64,000 bases of DNA, from the NCBI GenBank assembly GCA_016713535.1, contig JADJOY010000018.1:110291-174290 (forward strand). Direction: 5' to 3'. Shown here in pieces: positions 16,170 through 24,909 of the stretch (its first letter is position 1; the number at the start of each line of letters is the position of its first letter). Under the pieces are notes generated by a model that was given only the letters and a program-made list of their open reading frames with translations, was not told the DNA's origin and made no database searches. A program made the position numbers and the translations under genes. This DNA comes from JADJOY01 sp016713535 [NCBI: Deltaproteobacteria bacterium] (GTDB lineage: Bacteria > JADJOY01).

Positions 16170-17195
16170 TCAGCGATGGGGCTCGATCACGACCTTCATC
16201 GAGTTCTGGGGCTTGGCGGTGAGCATGAACCCCACGCCGATCTGGTCCATCGGCAGCTTGTGGGTGACGAGCTTCGCCACCGGCACGCGCTTCGAGCGGA
16301 TCAGCTCGGTCGAGATCGCGAGGTCGTTGGGCGCCGCGCCGTAGGACGGCATGAGCTTGATACCGTTGCGCCAGAAGTCGTTGACGGGAACCGGCAGGTC
16401 GACGCCGGGATCGGTGGGCGCGAAGAACATCACCGAGCCGCCCCGGTCCACCGAGCTCAGCGCCTGCGTGAACGCGGGGCGTGCGCCGGTGCACACGATC
16501 ACCAGATCCGCGCCGCGCCCCTCGTTGAGCTCGCGCACCCGCGCCGGGACGTCGTCGGTGGCGCGGATCACGTGCTCGGCGCCCAGCGCCTTCGCCATGT
16601 CGAGGCGGAAGTCGGCGACGTCGGTGGCGAGGATGCGCCCCGCGCCGAGCGCCTTGGCGAGCATGACGTGCATGAGCCCGCTGATGCCGCTGCCCAGCAC
16701 CAGCACGCTGTCGGACGGCCGCAGGTTGGCGACCCGCTGCCCGCGCACCACGCACGCGAGCGGCTCGACGAAGGTGCCTTCCTCCCAGCTCACCTCGTCG
16801 GGCAGTTTGATGATCCCGCGATCCGTCTGCAGCGCCGGCACCCGCAGGTACTCGGAGAAGCCGCCGGGATCGAAGTTCGTGGTGTGGAGCGTCTCGCACG
16901 CGGTGTGGTCGCCGCGCAGGCAGTAGCGGCAGGTGTTGCACGGCACGTGGTGCGAGACGAACACCCGGTCGCCCGGCTCGTAGCGGGTGACGCCGGCGCC
17001 CAGCTCCACGATCTCGCCCGCGATCTCGTGGCCGAGCACCAGCGGCGCCTTCTTGATGCGGTACCACTCCATGACGTCGCTGCCACAGATGCCGCTGGCG
17101 TGGACCTTCACCAGCGCCTCGCCCGCGCCGATCTTCGGCACGGGCAGCTCTTGAACGCGGACGTCGTCGTTCCGGTAGTACATCCCGACGCGCAT
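16170..17195 (-). CDS. Zinc-dependent polyol-type dehydrogenase (MDR)
   Basis: This 341-residue enzyme is a compact, complete MDR. Catalytic-zinc ligands are Cys37 and His56-Glu57, the structural zinc site is Cys86, Cys89, Cys92 and Cys100, and the nucleotide-binding motif is VLGSGISGL (about 165-174). Overall it resembles sorbitol, galactitol-phosphate and threonine dehydrogenases. It starts 14 bp after the aldolase gene on the same strand, so the two are almost certainly co-transcribed. One of them may make or consume the carbonyl compound used by the other. The exact substrate is not determinable from sequence. Confidence 0.85.
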   Translation of the reverse strand: MRVGMYYRNDDVRVQELPVPKIGAGEALVKVHASGICGSDVMEWYRIKKAPLVLGHEIAGEIVELGAGVTRYEPGDRVFVSHHVPCNTCRYCLRGDHTACETLHTTNFDPGGFSEYLRVPALQTDRGIIKLPDEVSWEEGTFVEPLACVVRGQRVANLRPSDSVLVLGSGISGLMHVMLAKALGAGRILATDVADFRLDMAKALGAEHVIRATDDVPARVRELNEGRGADLVIVCTGARPAFTQALSSVDRGGSVMFFAPTDPGVDLPVPVNDFWRNGIKLMPSYGAAPNDLAISTELIRSKRVPVAKLVTHKLPMDQIGVGFMLTAKPQNSMKVVIEPHR

Positions 17196-17209
17196 GGAGG
17201 CGGCCCCGC

Positions 17210-18025
17210 TCACTTCTTCTTGGCGGCGGCGGTCTCGTCGGCGACGGCCGCGTTGAAGACGTCCAGGGTCTGCTTCACGCTCAGGTTCTCGTGGATCATC
17301 GCCGCGAGCGCCTTCATCGTGGGCACCGGGTGCGGCGCCTGCCACACGTTGCGGCCGAGGTTCACGCCGATGGCGCCCTTCGACATGCCGTCGTGGATGA
17401 ACTCGAACACTTCCTTCTCGGTCTCGCACTTGGGTCCGCCCGCGATCACCACCGGCACCGGGCAGCCGTGCACGACCTTGTCGAAGCCTTCCTCGCACCA
17501 GTAGGTCTTGACCACGCGCGCGCCGAGCTCGGCGCACACCCGCGAGGCGAGGCCGAGGAAGCGCGCGTCGCGCTTGTCGAGCTCGCGCCCCACCGCGGTG
17601 ACGGCCATCACGGGGATGCCGTAGTCCTCGCAGTCGTTCACGAGGTCGGCGAGGTTCATGAGGGTCTGGCTCTCGTACTCGCTGCCGACGAACACCGAGA
17701 TGCCCACGGCGGTGGCGTTGAGGCGCAAGACCTCTTCGATGCTGGTGGTGACGCCCTCGTCGGCGAGGTCGGCGCCCACCATGGTGCTGCCACCCGACAC
17801 GCGCAGGATGATCGGCACGTCGCAACCGGCCGGCACCGCCGCGCGCAGCACGCCGCGGGTGCAGAAGAGCGCGTCGGCGTAGGGCAGCAGCGGCGCGATG
17901 GTCTCGCCCGGGCGCTCGAGGCAGCGGGTCGGACCCTGGAAGTAACCGTGGTCGATCGGCAGGAAGTAGCACTTCCCGTCCGGCTTGATCATGCGGGCCA
18001 TGCGATTGGCCATACCCCAATCCAT
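17210..18025 (-). CDS. DhnA/LsrF-type class I aldolase
   Basis: The 271-residue TIM-barrel belongs to the DeoC/DhnA/LsrF group that forms a Schiff base on a lysine. The PIDHGYFQGPTRCLE opening is typical. Lys173 in ARVVKTYW is the expected Schiff-base residue, and the phosphate-binding end is VVIAGGPKC followed by GAIGVNLGRNVWQ. Its closest known type is LsrF, the thiolase that cleaves phospho-AI-2, but related enzymes act on sugar phosphates or build amino-shikimate-like precursors. No other lsr genes are present, so a quorum-signal role is not supported. It follows the YciI gene and precedes an MDR dehydrogenase. Confidence 0.82.
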   Translation of the reverse strand: MDWGMANRMARMIKPDGKCYFLPIDHGYFQGPTRCLERPGETIAPLLPYADALFCTRGVLRAAVPAGCDVPIILRVSGGSTMVGADLADEGVTTSIEEVLRLNATAVGISVFVGSEYESQTLMNLADLVNDCEDYGIPVMAVTAVGRELDKRDARFLGLASRVCAELGARVVKTYWCEEGFDKVVHGCPVPVVIAGGPKCETEKEVFEFIHDGMSKGAIGVNLGRNVWQAPHPVPTMKALAAMIHENLSVKQTLDVFNAAVADETAAAKKK

Positions 18026-18082
18026 CGTCGTCCTCCTGTGTGCTTGGAATCGAAGGGAAACGTTCCGGGCGCGACGTCCCGT

Positions 18083-18373
18083 TTACTTGGGATACGCCTG
18101 GCGGAAGGGATGTACCGAGTAGCTGGCGAACACGCCGCCCACCACGAACGGGTCGTGGGCCATGAGCTTCTTGGCGGCGTCGAGGGTCTCGGCGTCGAGC
18201 ACGATCACGGCACCGACCGAGGTGGTGTTGGCGTCGTCGCGGATGGGCCCCGCGAACGCGATGCGGCCCTCGGCGTCGAGCTTGTCGAGCGCGGCGACGT
18301 GGGCGGCGCGGTACTGATCTCGCTTCGCCGTGCCGTCCGGCCCGTCGTGACCGATGAACACGAATAGAGCCAC
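18083..18373 (-). CDS. YciI-family protein
   Basis: This 96-residue single-domain protein has the ferredoxin-like YciI fold. It opens MALFVFIGHDGPDG with the conserved His9-Asp10, then GRIAFAGPIRDD and DPFVVGGVFASYSVHPF, which are family hallmarks. YciI proteins are poorly characterised; some cleave or isomerise small molecules in catabolic operons. It is 57 bp upstream of the aldolase gene on the same strand and is probably the first gene of that operon. Confidence 0.82.
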   Translation of the reverse strand: MALFVFIGHDGPDGTAKRDQYRAAHVAALDKLDAEGRIAFAGPIRDDANTTSVGAVIVLDAETLDAAKKLMAHDPFVVGGVFASYSVHPFRQAYPK

Positions 18374-18533
18374 GGGGCCTCCTCGCTCGTGGGAACAGCC
18401 TTCGGCTCGAACGGATCGTCGGGCCGCGGTGGTTGGAAAGCCAACTGAGGGAACGGAAAACGAGCGTATCGCGGTGCCCCCGGGCCAGCAAGGCGAAGGG
18501 GAAGACCACGGGACGCGCGGTCGCCCGCGCCCG

Positions 18534-18650
18534 GCGATCGCTCGGGCCGGCCGCGGCGCAGCGCTCGAGGGCGTACTCGCGGATGGACTCGAGGGGGCGG
18601 TAGCCCTCGCCGCCCGGCTCGAGGGCCACCGGCGCCTTCTCGACGACCCC
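18534..18650 (-). pseudogene. Remnant of a third cyclase/NTPase regulator
   Basis: On the minus strand VVEKAPVALEPGGEGYRPLE followed by SIREYALERCAAAG aligns clearly with the region after the NTPase in both downstream regulators (EKSLVV..., then LETIREYA or LETIRAYALER). Only about 38 residues remain and both flanks are unrelated. It is a decayed fragment of another paralogue, evidence that this regulator family was once larger or was partly duplicated here. Confidence 0.6.
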
Positions 18651-18684
18651 CGTCGCGACGACCGCCGGCCGTCGCGGAGCCTTC

Positions 18685-18716
18685 GTAGCGCCGGGGCCTC
18701 CGTGCCCCCGCGAGCA
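18685..18716 (+). repeat. GTAG-headed REP-like hairpin
   Basis: GTAGCG is followed by a CCGGGGCC/GCCCCCG-type stem with a TCCGT loop. It is a diverged member of the GTAG class, between the regulator remnant and the first complete regulator gene. Confidence 0.6.
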
Positions 18717-18763
18717 AGGGGTCCGATCGAGGCCCGGTGGCGAACGTTCGTGAACGAGTCGGG

Positions 18764-21397
18764 CTAGTGGCCCGCGAGCCAGCGCCGAGCCTCGGCGAGC
18801 GCGTCCTCGTAGACGAGCGCGCGTCCGCCGGCCTCCGCGGCGGCGAAGCGCTCGTCACCGAGCGCCGCGCGGGTTCGCGCGAGGTGGGGCGCGAGGAACT
18901 CGTCATCGACCGGCTCGCGCTGCGAGCCCAGGCGCAGCCGGTGCGCCTCCGAGGCGCCGAAGATCCGCGCCGCGACCTCCCACTCGCCGCGCACATCCGC
19001 GAGCGCCGAGCACACGTCGAGGGCGACCTGTCCGGTGGTCCGGACGCCGGCCTCGGCCACCACGGCGAGCACCTCGGCGAGGTGCTCGCGCGCCTGGTCG
19101 AGCTTGCCCCGGCTCACGCACACCATCGCGAGGTTGACCAGGTTGAGCGAGATGTTGATGCGGTCGCCGCTCTCACGCGCGACCGCGAGAGACTGGTGGT
19201 AGAGCGGCTCGGCGCGATCGAGTCGCCGGGCGTGACGGTGGATCTCCGCGAGCGCCATGATCGCGGCCTGACGCGGGCGGGGATCGGCGAGCCGCTCGGC
19301 GAGCACGAGCGCCTCCTCGCAGTGCCGCAGCCCACCCTCGACGTCCCCGCACATGTAGGTGGAGATGCCGAGCATGCGCAGCGCGTTGGTGGCGCAGTCG
19401 TCCGCGCCGATCGCGCGCGCGATCTCGAGGCTCGCGCGCGCTTGCGCCTGCGCCTCGGCGTAGCGGCCGAGCGGGATGCTCATCCACGGCAGCTGCGCCA
19501 GCACGCGCGCTCGCAGGCGCGTCGGCTGCTCGGCGCCGGGACGCTCGAGGGCGCGGAGGGAGTGCTGGAGGCCGAGCTCGAGCAGGCCCCGCGACCACCA
19601 GTAGTCTCGGAGCGCGAGCACCAGGCGCAGACCGCTCTCGGCGCGCCCCTCGGTGCGGTCGCAGGAGGCGAGCGCGGCGAGGAAGTTGTCGTGTTCGGCG
19701 TCGAGCGACCGCCACTCGTCGTCTTGGCAGGTCCCCGCGTCCGCGCTCAATCGATCCGCCCACTCGAGGTAGTGACCCAGGTGACGTTCGCGGATGGCGT
19801 TGGCCTCGGGGTCGGCGCCGAGCCGCTCGGCCGCGTATTCACGGATGGTCTCGAGGAAGTGGTAGCGCTCGCCGCCGGGGTCGACCACGACCAGCGACTT
19901 CTCGACCAGGTTCGCGACGAGATCGATCACGTCCTCCGCGTCCACGCCGTCGCCGGCGCAGACGGACTCGGCGGCGGCGAGCGTGAAGCCGCCGGCGAAC
20001 GCCGCGAGGCGCCGGAACACCTGCCGCTCGGGCTCGCTCAGCAGGTCGTAGCTCCAGTCGATCAGCGCGCGCAGCGTCTGCTGGCGGGGCAGCGCGACGC
20101 GCTCGCCGCGCGAGAGCAGCCGGAAGCGATCGTTCAGACGCTCGGCGATCTTGTCGAGCGAGAGCGTCCGCACCCGCGCCGCGGCGAGCTCGATCGCGAG
20201 CGGGATGCCGTCGAGGCGGCGGCAGAGCTCGGCCACGACGCGCGCGTTCCCGGCGTCGAGCGCGAAGCCGGGCGAGACGCTCGCGGCGCGGTCCGCGAAG
20301 AGCCGCACCGCCTCCGACGCGGCGGCGCTGGCCACCGACACGGCGTCGCCGGGCGCCGGCATGGAGAGCGGCGGCACGCCGTAGGTGACCTCGCCGGCGA
20401 GCCTGAGCGGCTCCCGGCTGGTGGCGATGATCCGCGAGCGTGGGCTCGCGCGCAGCAGCGTGGCCGCGAGCTCGGCGGCGGCGCCGATCACGTGCTCGCA
20501 GTTGTCGAGGACCACCAGCCGCTCCTCGCCCGCCAGCCGCGCGCCGAGGACCTCCGTCACCGGCTTGCCCGGGAGCTCCACGATCCCGAGGGCCGTGGCC
20601 ACCGCGCGCGGTACCTCCTGCTCGTCGGTGTGCGGCGCGAGCTCGACGAACCACACGCCGTGCTCGAACCGCTCCATCACGTCGCCGGCGAGCTGCAGCG
20701 AGAGGCGCGTCTTGCCGGTGCCGCCCGTGCCGGTGAGCGTCACGAGCCGCGCACGCGCGAGCAGCTCCGCGACCTCGGCGAGCGCGCGCTCGCGGCCGAT
20801 GAAGTGGGTGAGCTTGAGCGGCAGGTTGTTGGGGAGCGCGTCGAGCGTCTTGAGCGGCGGGAAGTCGTCCCGCACACCCTCGATCACGAGCTGGTGGACG
20901 CGCTCGGGGCGGCTCAGGTCGCGCAGGCGGCGCTCGCCGAGGTCGCGCAGCGTGGTCCCGGACGGCAGCCGCTCGCGGATCAGCTCGTGGGTCGCGTACG
21001 AGAGCAGCACCTGTCCGCCGTGGGCGGCGCTCATCAGCCGCGCCACGCGGTTGAGCAGCGGCCCGACGTAGTCGTCGCCGCGTTCCTCGGTCTCGCCGGT
21101 GTGGAGCGCCATGCGCACGCGGATCTCCCCGGGCTCGCCCCACGGCTCGGCGGCCAGGGCGCGCTGGGCGTCGGCCGCGGCCGCGATCGCGGCGGGCGCC
21201 TTCGCGAACGCCACTTGGAAGGCGTCGCCGATCATCTTGTACGGATAGCCGCCGTGGGCCGCGAAGGCGGCGCGCAGCAGGCTCTCCTGGCGCGCGTGCG
21301 CGCCGGCCATCCACCCGGGGTGGCGCTCCCAGAGCTGGGTCGAACCCTCGACGTCGGTGAACAGGAACGTGACCGTTCCGGTGGGCCGCTGGCTCAT
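18764..21397 (-). CDS. Class III cyclase-NTPase-TPR regulator (paralogue 1)
   Basis: The 877-residue product has three parts. Residues about 1-180 form a class III nucleotide cyclase: FTDVEGST gives metal Asp15, MIGDAFQVAF the second Asp, and GPLLNRVARL the Asn/Arg pair, so it may be active. A STAND-type NTPase follows with P-loop GTGGTGKT, Walker B LVVLDNCEHV and GIPLAIELAAARV. The C-terminal 350 residues are helical TPR-like repeats. Such proteins are usually signal-responsive regulators; the output is unknown and no effector DNA-binding domain is visible. ATG 21397 was chosen over GTG 21418 because the paralogue starts at the same point. It is a neighbouring, same-strand copy of the next gene. 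Confidence 0.83.
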   Translation of the reverse strand: MSQRPTGTVTFLFTDVEGSTQLWERHPGWMAGAHARQESLLRAAFAAHGGYPYKMIGDAFQVAFAKAPAAIAAAADAQRALAAEPWGEPGEIRVRMALHTGETEERGDDYVGPLLNRVARLMSAAHGGQVLLSYATHELIRERLPSGTTLRDLGERRLRDLSRPERVHQLVIEGVRDDFPPLKTLDALPNNLPLKLTHFIGRERALAEVAELLARARLVTLTGTGGTGKTRLSLQLAGDVMERFEHGVWFVELAPHTDEQEVPRAVATALGIVELPGKPVTEVLGARLAGEERLVVLDNCEHVIGAAAELAATLLRASPRSRIIATSREPLRLAGEVTYGVPPLSMPAPGDAVSVASAAASEAVRLFADRAASVSPGFALDAGNARVVAELCRRLDGIPLAIELAAARVRTLSLDKIAERLNDRFRLLSRGERVALPRQQTLRALIDWSYDLLSEPERQVFRRLAAFAGGFTLAAAESVCAGDGVDAEDVIDLVANLVEKSLVVVDPGGERYHFLETIREYAAERLGADPEANAIRERHLGHYLEWADRLSADAGTCQDDEWRSLDAEHDNFLAALASCDRTEGRAESGLRLVLALRDYWWSRGLLELGLQHSLRALERPGAEQPTRLRARVLAQLPWMSIPLGRYAEAQAQARASLEIARAIGADDCATNALRMLGISTYMCGDVEGGLRHCEEALVLAERLADPRPRQAAIMALAEIHRHARRLDRAEPLYHQSLAVARESGDRINISLNLVNLAMVCVSRGKLDQAREHLAEVLAVVAEAGVRTTGQVALDVCSALADVRGEWEVAARIFGASEAHRLRLGSQREPVDDEFLAPHLARTRAALGDERFAAAEAGGRALVYEDALAEARRWLAGH

Positions 21398-21483
21398 CGT
21401 GGTTTCGGGGTCCCTCACCCCTCGGGCTCACGTCATAGGCGGATCCGAGCTGGAGTGCCAAACGGCGTGGGTGCGGCGCACGC

Positions 21484-21513
21484 CTGCGGGCGGGGACAGG
21501 CCCCGCCCCTACC
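21484..21513 (-). repeat. GTAG-headed REP-like hairpin
   Basis: A minus-strand GTAG hairpin (GGGGCGGGG/CCCCGCCC type) lies in the 173-bp gap between the two regulator genes. Nothing else is evident in that gap. Confidence 0.7.
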
Positions 21514-21570
21514 GGCGTCGTCGAGCGATCGTGCCATTCCGGGGGCTGGAAACGATCGGTAACGGCGTGC

Positions 21571-24216
21571 TCAGGGAGGGCGCGGCGCCAGGTTCGCGAG
21601 CCAGTCGCGGGCGGCGGGCGGGGAGTCGTCGAAGCCGCGCTCGCGTCCTTCGCGCTCCGCCGCGTCGAACGCCTCCGCGCCGAGCGCCGCGCGCGCACGA
21701 TCGACGAGGGGGCGCAGGTAAGCCTCGTCGGGCGGATCGCGGTGGAAGTCGCTGCGACCGCGTTCTTCCTCGGAGGCGCCGTAGAAGCGGGCGGCGTTCG
21801 CGAGCTCGCCACGGACCGCGGCGAGCCCCGCGCACACGTCGAGGGCGACCTGGCCGCTCATCCGCAGGTCGAACTCGATCGCGAGCGCCAGCGCTTCGCG
21901 GGTCGGGCCGATCGAGCGCTCCGGTTCGCCGCGGCCCACGTGGTTCATGGCGACGTTGAGGAGCGCGATCGAGGTGTTGGCGCGGTCGTCGACGCGCCGC
22001 CAGCACTCGATGACTTCCTCGTAGAGCGGCTGCGCCGCATCGTGTTCGCGGCGGTAGCGGAGGAGCTCGGCGGCGGTGGTGAGGGTCATGCCGAGCGTCT
22101 CGGGGTCACCGAGCCGGCGCGCGATCGCCACGGCCTCGGCGGAGTGCTCCCGCGAGAGGGCGAAGTTGCCGTGTGTCGCCTCGATTCCCGCCAGGTACCG
22201 CAGGACGACCGCCGCGCTGTCGTCGGCCCCCAGCTCGCGCGCGATGGCGAGGCTCTCGCGGGCCGCGCCTTCCGCCTCCGCGTAGCGGCCCATCGAGAAG
22301 GCGAAGCGCACCAGCTCGTAGAGCGCCTTGCAGCGCAGCAGGGTGCGCGGCTCGGTGCCCGGGCGAGCCAGGGCCTGCCGGATGAGGCGGCGGCCTTGGT
22401 CGAGGCGCCCGCGCTGCCGCAGGTAGCCCGCGAGCGCCACCACCAGGCGCAGCCCGGCCTCGACGTGGCGCGGCGCCTGGTCGCACCACGAGTGGACCGT
22501 CACCAGGTTCTCGAGATCGGCGTCGAACGCGAGCCAGGCACCCGCGTCGCCGGCGTGCGCGGTCTCCGGGGCGCGCTCGGCGAGCGCCAGGAAGTGCTCG
22601 AGGTGGAGGTCGCGGACCGCGCCTTCCTCGCCGGAGTCCTTGAGCCGCTCGAGCGCGTAGGCGCGGATCGTCTCGAGGAGGCGGTAGCGCCCGCGGTCGG
22701 GCTCGTGCACCACCAGCGACTTCTCGATCAGGTTGGTGAGCAGGTCGACGACGTCGTAGCCGTCGACGTCGCCGCCTGCGCAAACCGCCTCGGCCGCCTC
22801 CAGCGTGAAGCCGCCCGCGAACACCGCGAGCCGCCGCAGCGCCGTGCGCTCGCGCTCGTCGAGGAGGTCGTGGCTCCAGTCGATCAGCGCGCGCAACGTC
22901 TGCTGGCGCGGCAGCGCCACGCGCGCGCCGCGGGTGAGTAGCCGGAAGCGGTCGCCGAGGCGATCGGCGATCTGTTCGGGCGTCAGGCTCGAGGCGCGCG
23001 CGGCGGCGAGCTCGATCGCCAGTGGGATGCCGTCGAGGCGCCTGCAGATGTCCGCGACCACGGCGACGTTGTGCTCGCCGAGCGTGAAGGTCGACGCGAC
23101 CTGCATGGCGCGGTCGACGAAGAGCTTCACCGCCTCGGACCGGGCGAGCTCCGCGAACGAGGCGTCCTCCTCGGGATCGACCATGGCGAGCGACGGCACC
23201 CGGTACGTGGCCTCGCCGGGCACCCGGAGCGGCTCGCGGGTGGTGGCGATCACGCGCGAGCGCGGGCTCGCCGCGAGCAGGCTGCTGACCACCTCGGCCG
23301 CCGCGTGCACCACGTGCTCGCAGTTGTCGACGATGACGAGCCGCTCCTCGCCGGCGAGGCGCGCCGCGAGCACCTCGAGTACCGGCCGTCCCGGCGCGAC
23401 GACGATGCCGAGGGCGGTGGCGACCGCCTGCGCGATCTCGCGCTCGTCGGCGATCGGCGCCAGCTCGACGAACCACACGCCGTGGGAGAAGCGCTCGAGC
23501 AGCTCGCCGCCGAGCTGCAGGCTGAGCCGCGTCTTGCCGGCGCCGCCCGAACCCGTGAGCGTGACCAGCCGCGAGCGCGCGAGCAGCTCGGTGAGCTCGG
23601 CGAGCGAGCGCTCGCGGCCGATGAAGTGGGTGAGCTGCACCGGCAGGTTGTTGGGGATGGCGTCGAGGGTCTTGAGGGCCGGGAAGTCGTGCTCGAGGTC
23701 CGCGATCACCAGCTCGTGGACGTGCTCGGGGCGGTTCAGGTCCCGCAGCCGTTTCTCGCCGAGGTCGCGCAGGCTGACGCCATGGGGCAGCCGATCGCGC
23801 ACCAGCTCGTAGGTGGCCTGGGTGACGAGCACCTGGCCGCCGTGGCCCGCGCTCATGAGCCGCGCGACGCGGTTGAGGAGCGGGCCGACGTAGTCGTCGC
23901 CGCGCTCCTCGGTCTCGCCCGAGTGGATCGCCATCCGCACCCGGATCGGCGCCTCGCCCCACGCCTCGGCGTGCAGCGCGCGTTGCGCCTCGGCCGCGGC
24001 GGCCAAGGCGGCGGGCGCGGTGTCGAACGCGACCTGGAAGGCGTCGCCGATCATCTTGTACGGGTAGCCGTCGTGGGCCGCGAAGATCTCGCGTAGGAGT
24101 GCCTCCTGGCGCGCGTGCGCGCGCGCCATCCAGCCGGCGCGCTCGTCCCAGAGCTGGGTCGAGCCCTCGATGTCGGTGAAGAGGAAGGTGACGGTTCCGC
24201 TGGGGCGCGCCGTCAT
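21571..24216 (-). CDS. Class III cyclase-NTPase-TPR regulator (paralogue 2)
   Basis: The 881-residue protein matches paralogue 1 throughout, including identical stretches such as GYPYKMIGDAFQVAF. The cyclase domain keeps FTDIEGST and GPLLNRVARL. The NTPase has P-loop GSGGAGKT and Walker B LVIVDNCEHV, and the C-terminal half is TPR-like. The ATG overlaps the folA stop by four bases, so it is translationally coupled to dihydrofolate reductase. That suggests its level follows folate metabolism genes, but a functional link is only inferred. It could be a cAMP or cGMP producer, or a catalytically silent sensor. Confidence 0.83.
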   Translation of the reverse strand: MTARPSGTVTFLFTDIEGSTQLWDERAGWMARAHARQEALLREIFAAHDGYPYKMIGDAFQVAFDTAPAALAAAAEAQRALHAEAWGEAPIRVRMAIHSGETEERGDDYVGPLLNRVARLMSAGHGGQVLVTQATYELVRDRLPHGVSLRDLGEKRLRDLNRPEHVHELVIADLEHDFPALKTLDAIPNNLPVQLTHFIGRERSLAELTELLARSRLVTLTGSGGAGKTRLSLQLGGELLERFSHGVWFVELAPIADEREIAQAVATALGIVVAPGRPVLEVLAARLAGEERLVIVDNCEHVVHAAAEVVSSLLAASPRSRVIATTREPLRVPGEATYRVPSLAMVDPEEDASFAELARSEAVKLFVDRAMQVASTFTLGEHNVAVVADICRRLDGIPLAIELAAARASSLTPEQIADRLGDRFRLLTRGARVALPRQQTLRALIDWSHDLLDERERTALRRLAVFAGGFTLEAAEAVCAGGDVDGYDVVDLLTNLIEKSLVVHEPDRGRYRLLETIRAYALERLKDSGEEGAVRDLHLEHFLALAERAPETAHAGDAGAWLAFDADLENLVTVHSWCDQAPRHVEAGLRLVVALAGYLRQRGRLDQGRRLIRQALARPGTEPRTLLRCKALYELVRFAFSMGRYAEAEGAARESLAIARELGADDSAAVVLRYLAGIEATHGNFALSREHSAEAVAIARRLGDPETLGMTLTTAAELLRYRREHDAAQPLYEEVIECWRRVDDRANTSIALLNVAMNHVGRGEPERSIGPTREALALAIEFDLRMSGQVALDVCAGLAAVRGELANAARFYGASEEERGRSDFHRDPPDEAYLRPLVDRARAALGAEAFDAAEREGRERGFDDSPPAARDWLANLAPRPP

Positions 24217-24719
24217 GATGCGTGCCTGCGGCGGTAGCGGCGGATCTTCAGCGCCGGATCGTCGTGGGGCTCGAGCGGGCCCGCTTCCCAGTCGCGCTCG
24301 TCGATCGCCGGGAAGCGCACCGCGCGCGGGCTAGGTACCGGCTCGGGCACGTAGGTGACGTCGAGGAGGTTGGCGTGGGCGAGCGCTTCGGCGTAGAGCC
24401 GCGCGCCGCCGATGAACCAGATCGGGCCCGAGAGGTGGGCGAGGGCGTCGGCGAGGGACGCGTAGTGCTCGACGCCGTCGAGGGGGCGGCCGGTGATCAC
24501 GACGTTGCGCCGCCCCGGCAGCGGCTTGCCGCCGATCGACTCCCAGGTGAGGCGGCCCATCACGATCGCGGTGCCCATCGTGAGCCGCTTGAAGCGCTTG
24601 AGGTCGGCCGAGTGGTGCCAGGGGATGCGGCCGTCGAGGCCGATCGCGCCCTCGGGCGACACGGCGACGATGATCCCGCGCAGGTCGGGGCGGGCGAGCT
24701 CTTCGTCGAACGCCGTCAT
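24213..24719 (-). CDS. folA: Dihydrofolate reductase
   Basis: This 168-residue enzyme reduces dihydrofolate to tetrahydrofolate with NADPH. Signature elements are present in order: IIVAVSPEGAIGLDGRIPWHHSADLKRF (substrate loop, with Asp in place of the acidic residue region), TAIVMGRLTWESIGGKPLPGRRNVVITG (NADPH binding), and WFIGGARLYAEAL. The N-terminus is about ten residues longer than the E. coli enzyme. It lies downstream of thyA on the same strand, separated by a REP-like block, and overlaps the regulator gene that follows by four bases. Confidence 0.93.
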   Translation of the reverse strand: MTAFDEELARPDLRGIIVAVSPEGAIGLDGRIPWHHSADLKRFKRLTMGTAIVMGRLTWESIGGKPLPGRRNVVITGRPLDGVEHYASLADALAHLSGPIWFIGGARLYAEALAHANLLDVTYVPEPVPSPRAVRFPAIDERDWEAGPLEPHDDPALKIRRYRRRHAS

Positions 24720-24805
24720 GGCTCGATCCCGACCCGGCCCCCGCGCGGACTCGCGCCCCGGCGCATAGCAGCGAGGTTGTGAACGAGTCGACCGCGAGCG
24801 AGGCG

Positions 24806-24878
24806 CTCGCGGGGGGACGGAGCCCCCCGCGCTACGAAGACACCCGTGGCGACCGGGGTTCTATCCCCCGCCGCCGGC
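24806..24878. repeat. Inverted REP-like pair
   Basis: A minus-strand GTAG hairpin with stem CGCGGGGGG/CCCCCCGCG and loop CTCCGT (about 24808-24836) is followed by a weaker inverted partner with CGGGG/CCCCG (about 24846-24876). The pair sits between thyA and folA, in the same arrangement seen at 9670-9735 and 42784-42857. Confidence 0.75.
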
Positions 24879-24909
24879 TTCACGCGGTCGAACGGCATCG
24901 CGGCCCTGC

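Noticed and set aside
17210-18025. AI-2 (lsr) quorum-signal degradation operon
   Set aside because: Only the aldolase resembles LsrF; no lsrK, lsrR, lsrG or lsrACDB genes are adjacent.
18737-21562. 941-codon plus-strand ORF
   Set aside because: It is the antisense shadow of the cyclase-NTPase regulator; the minus strand carries the domain motifs.
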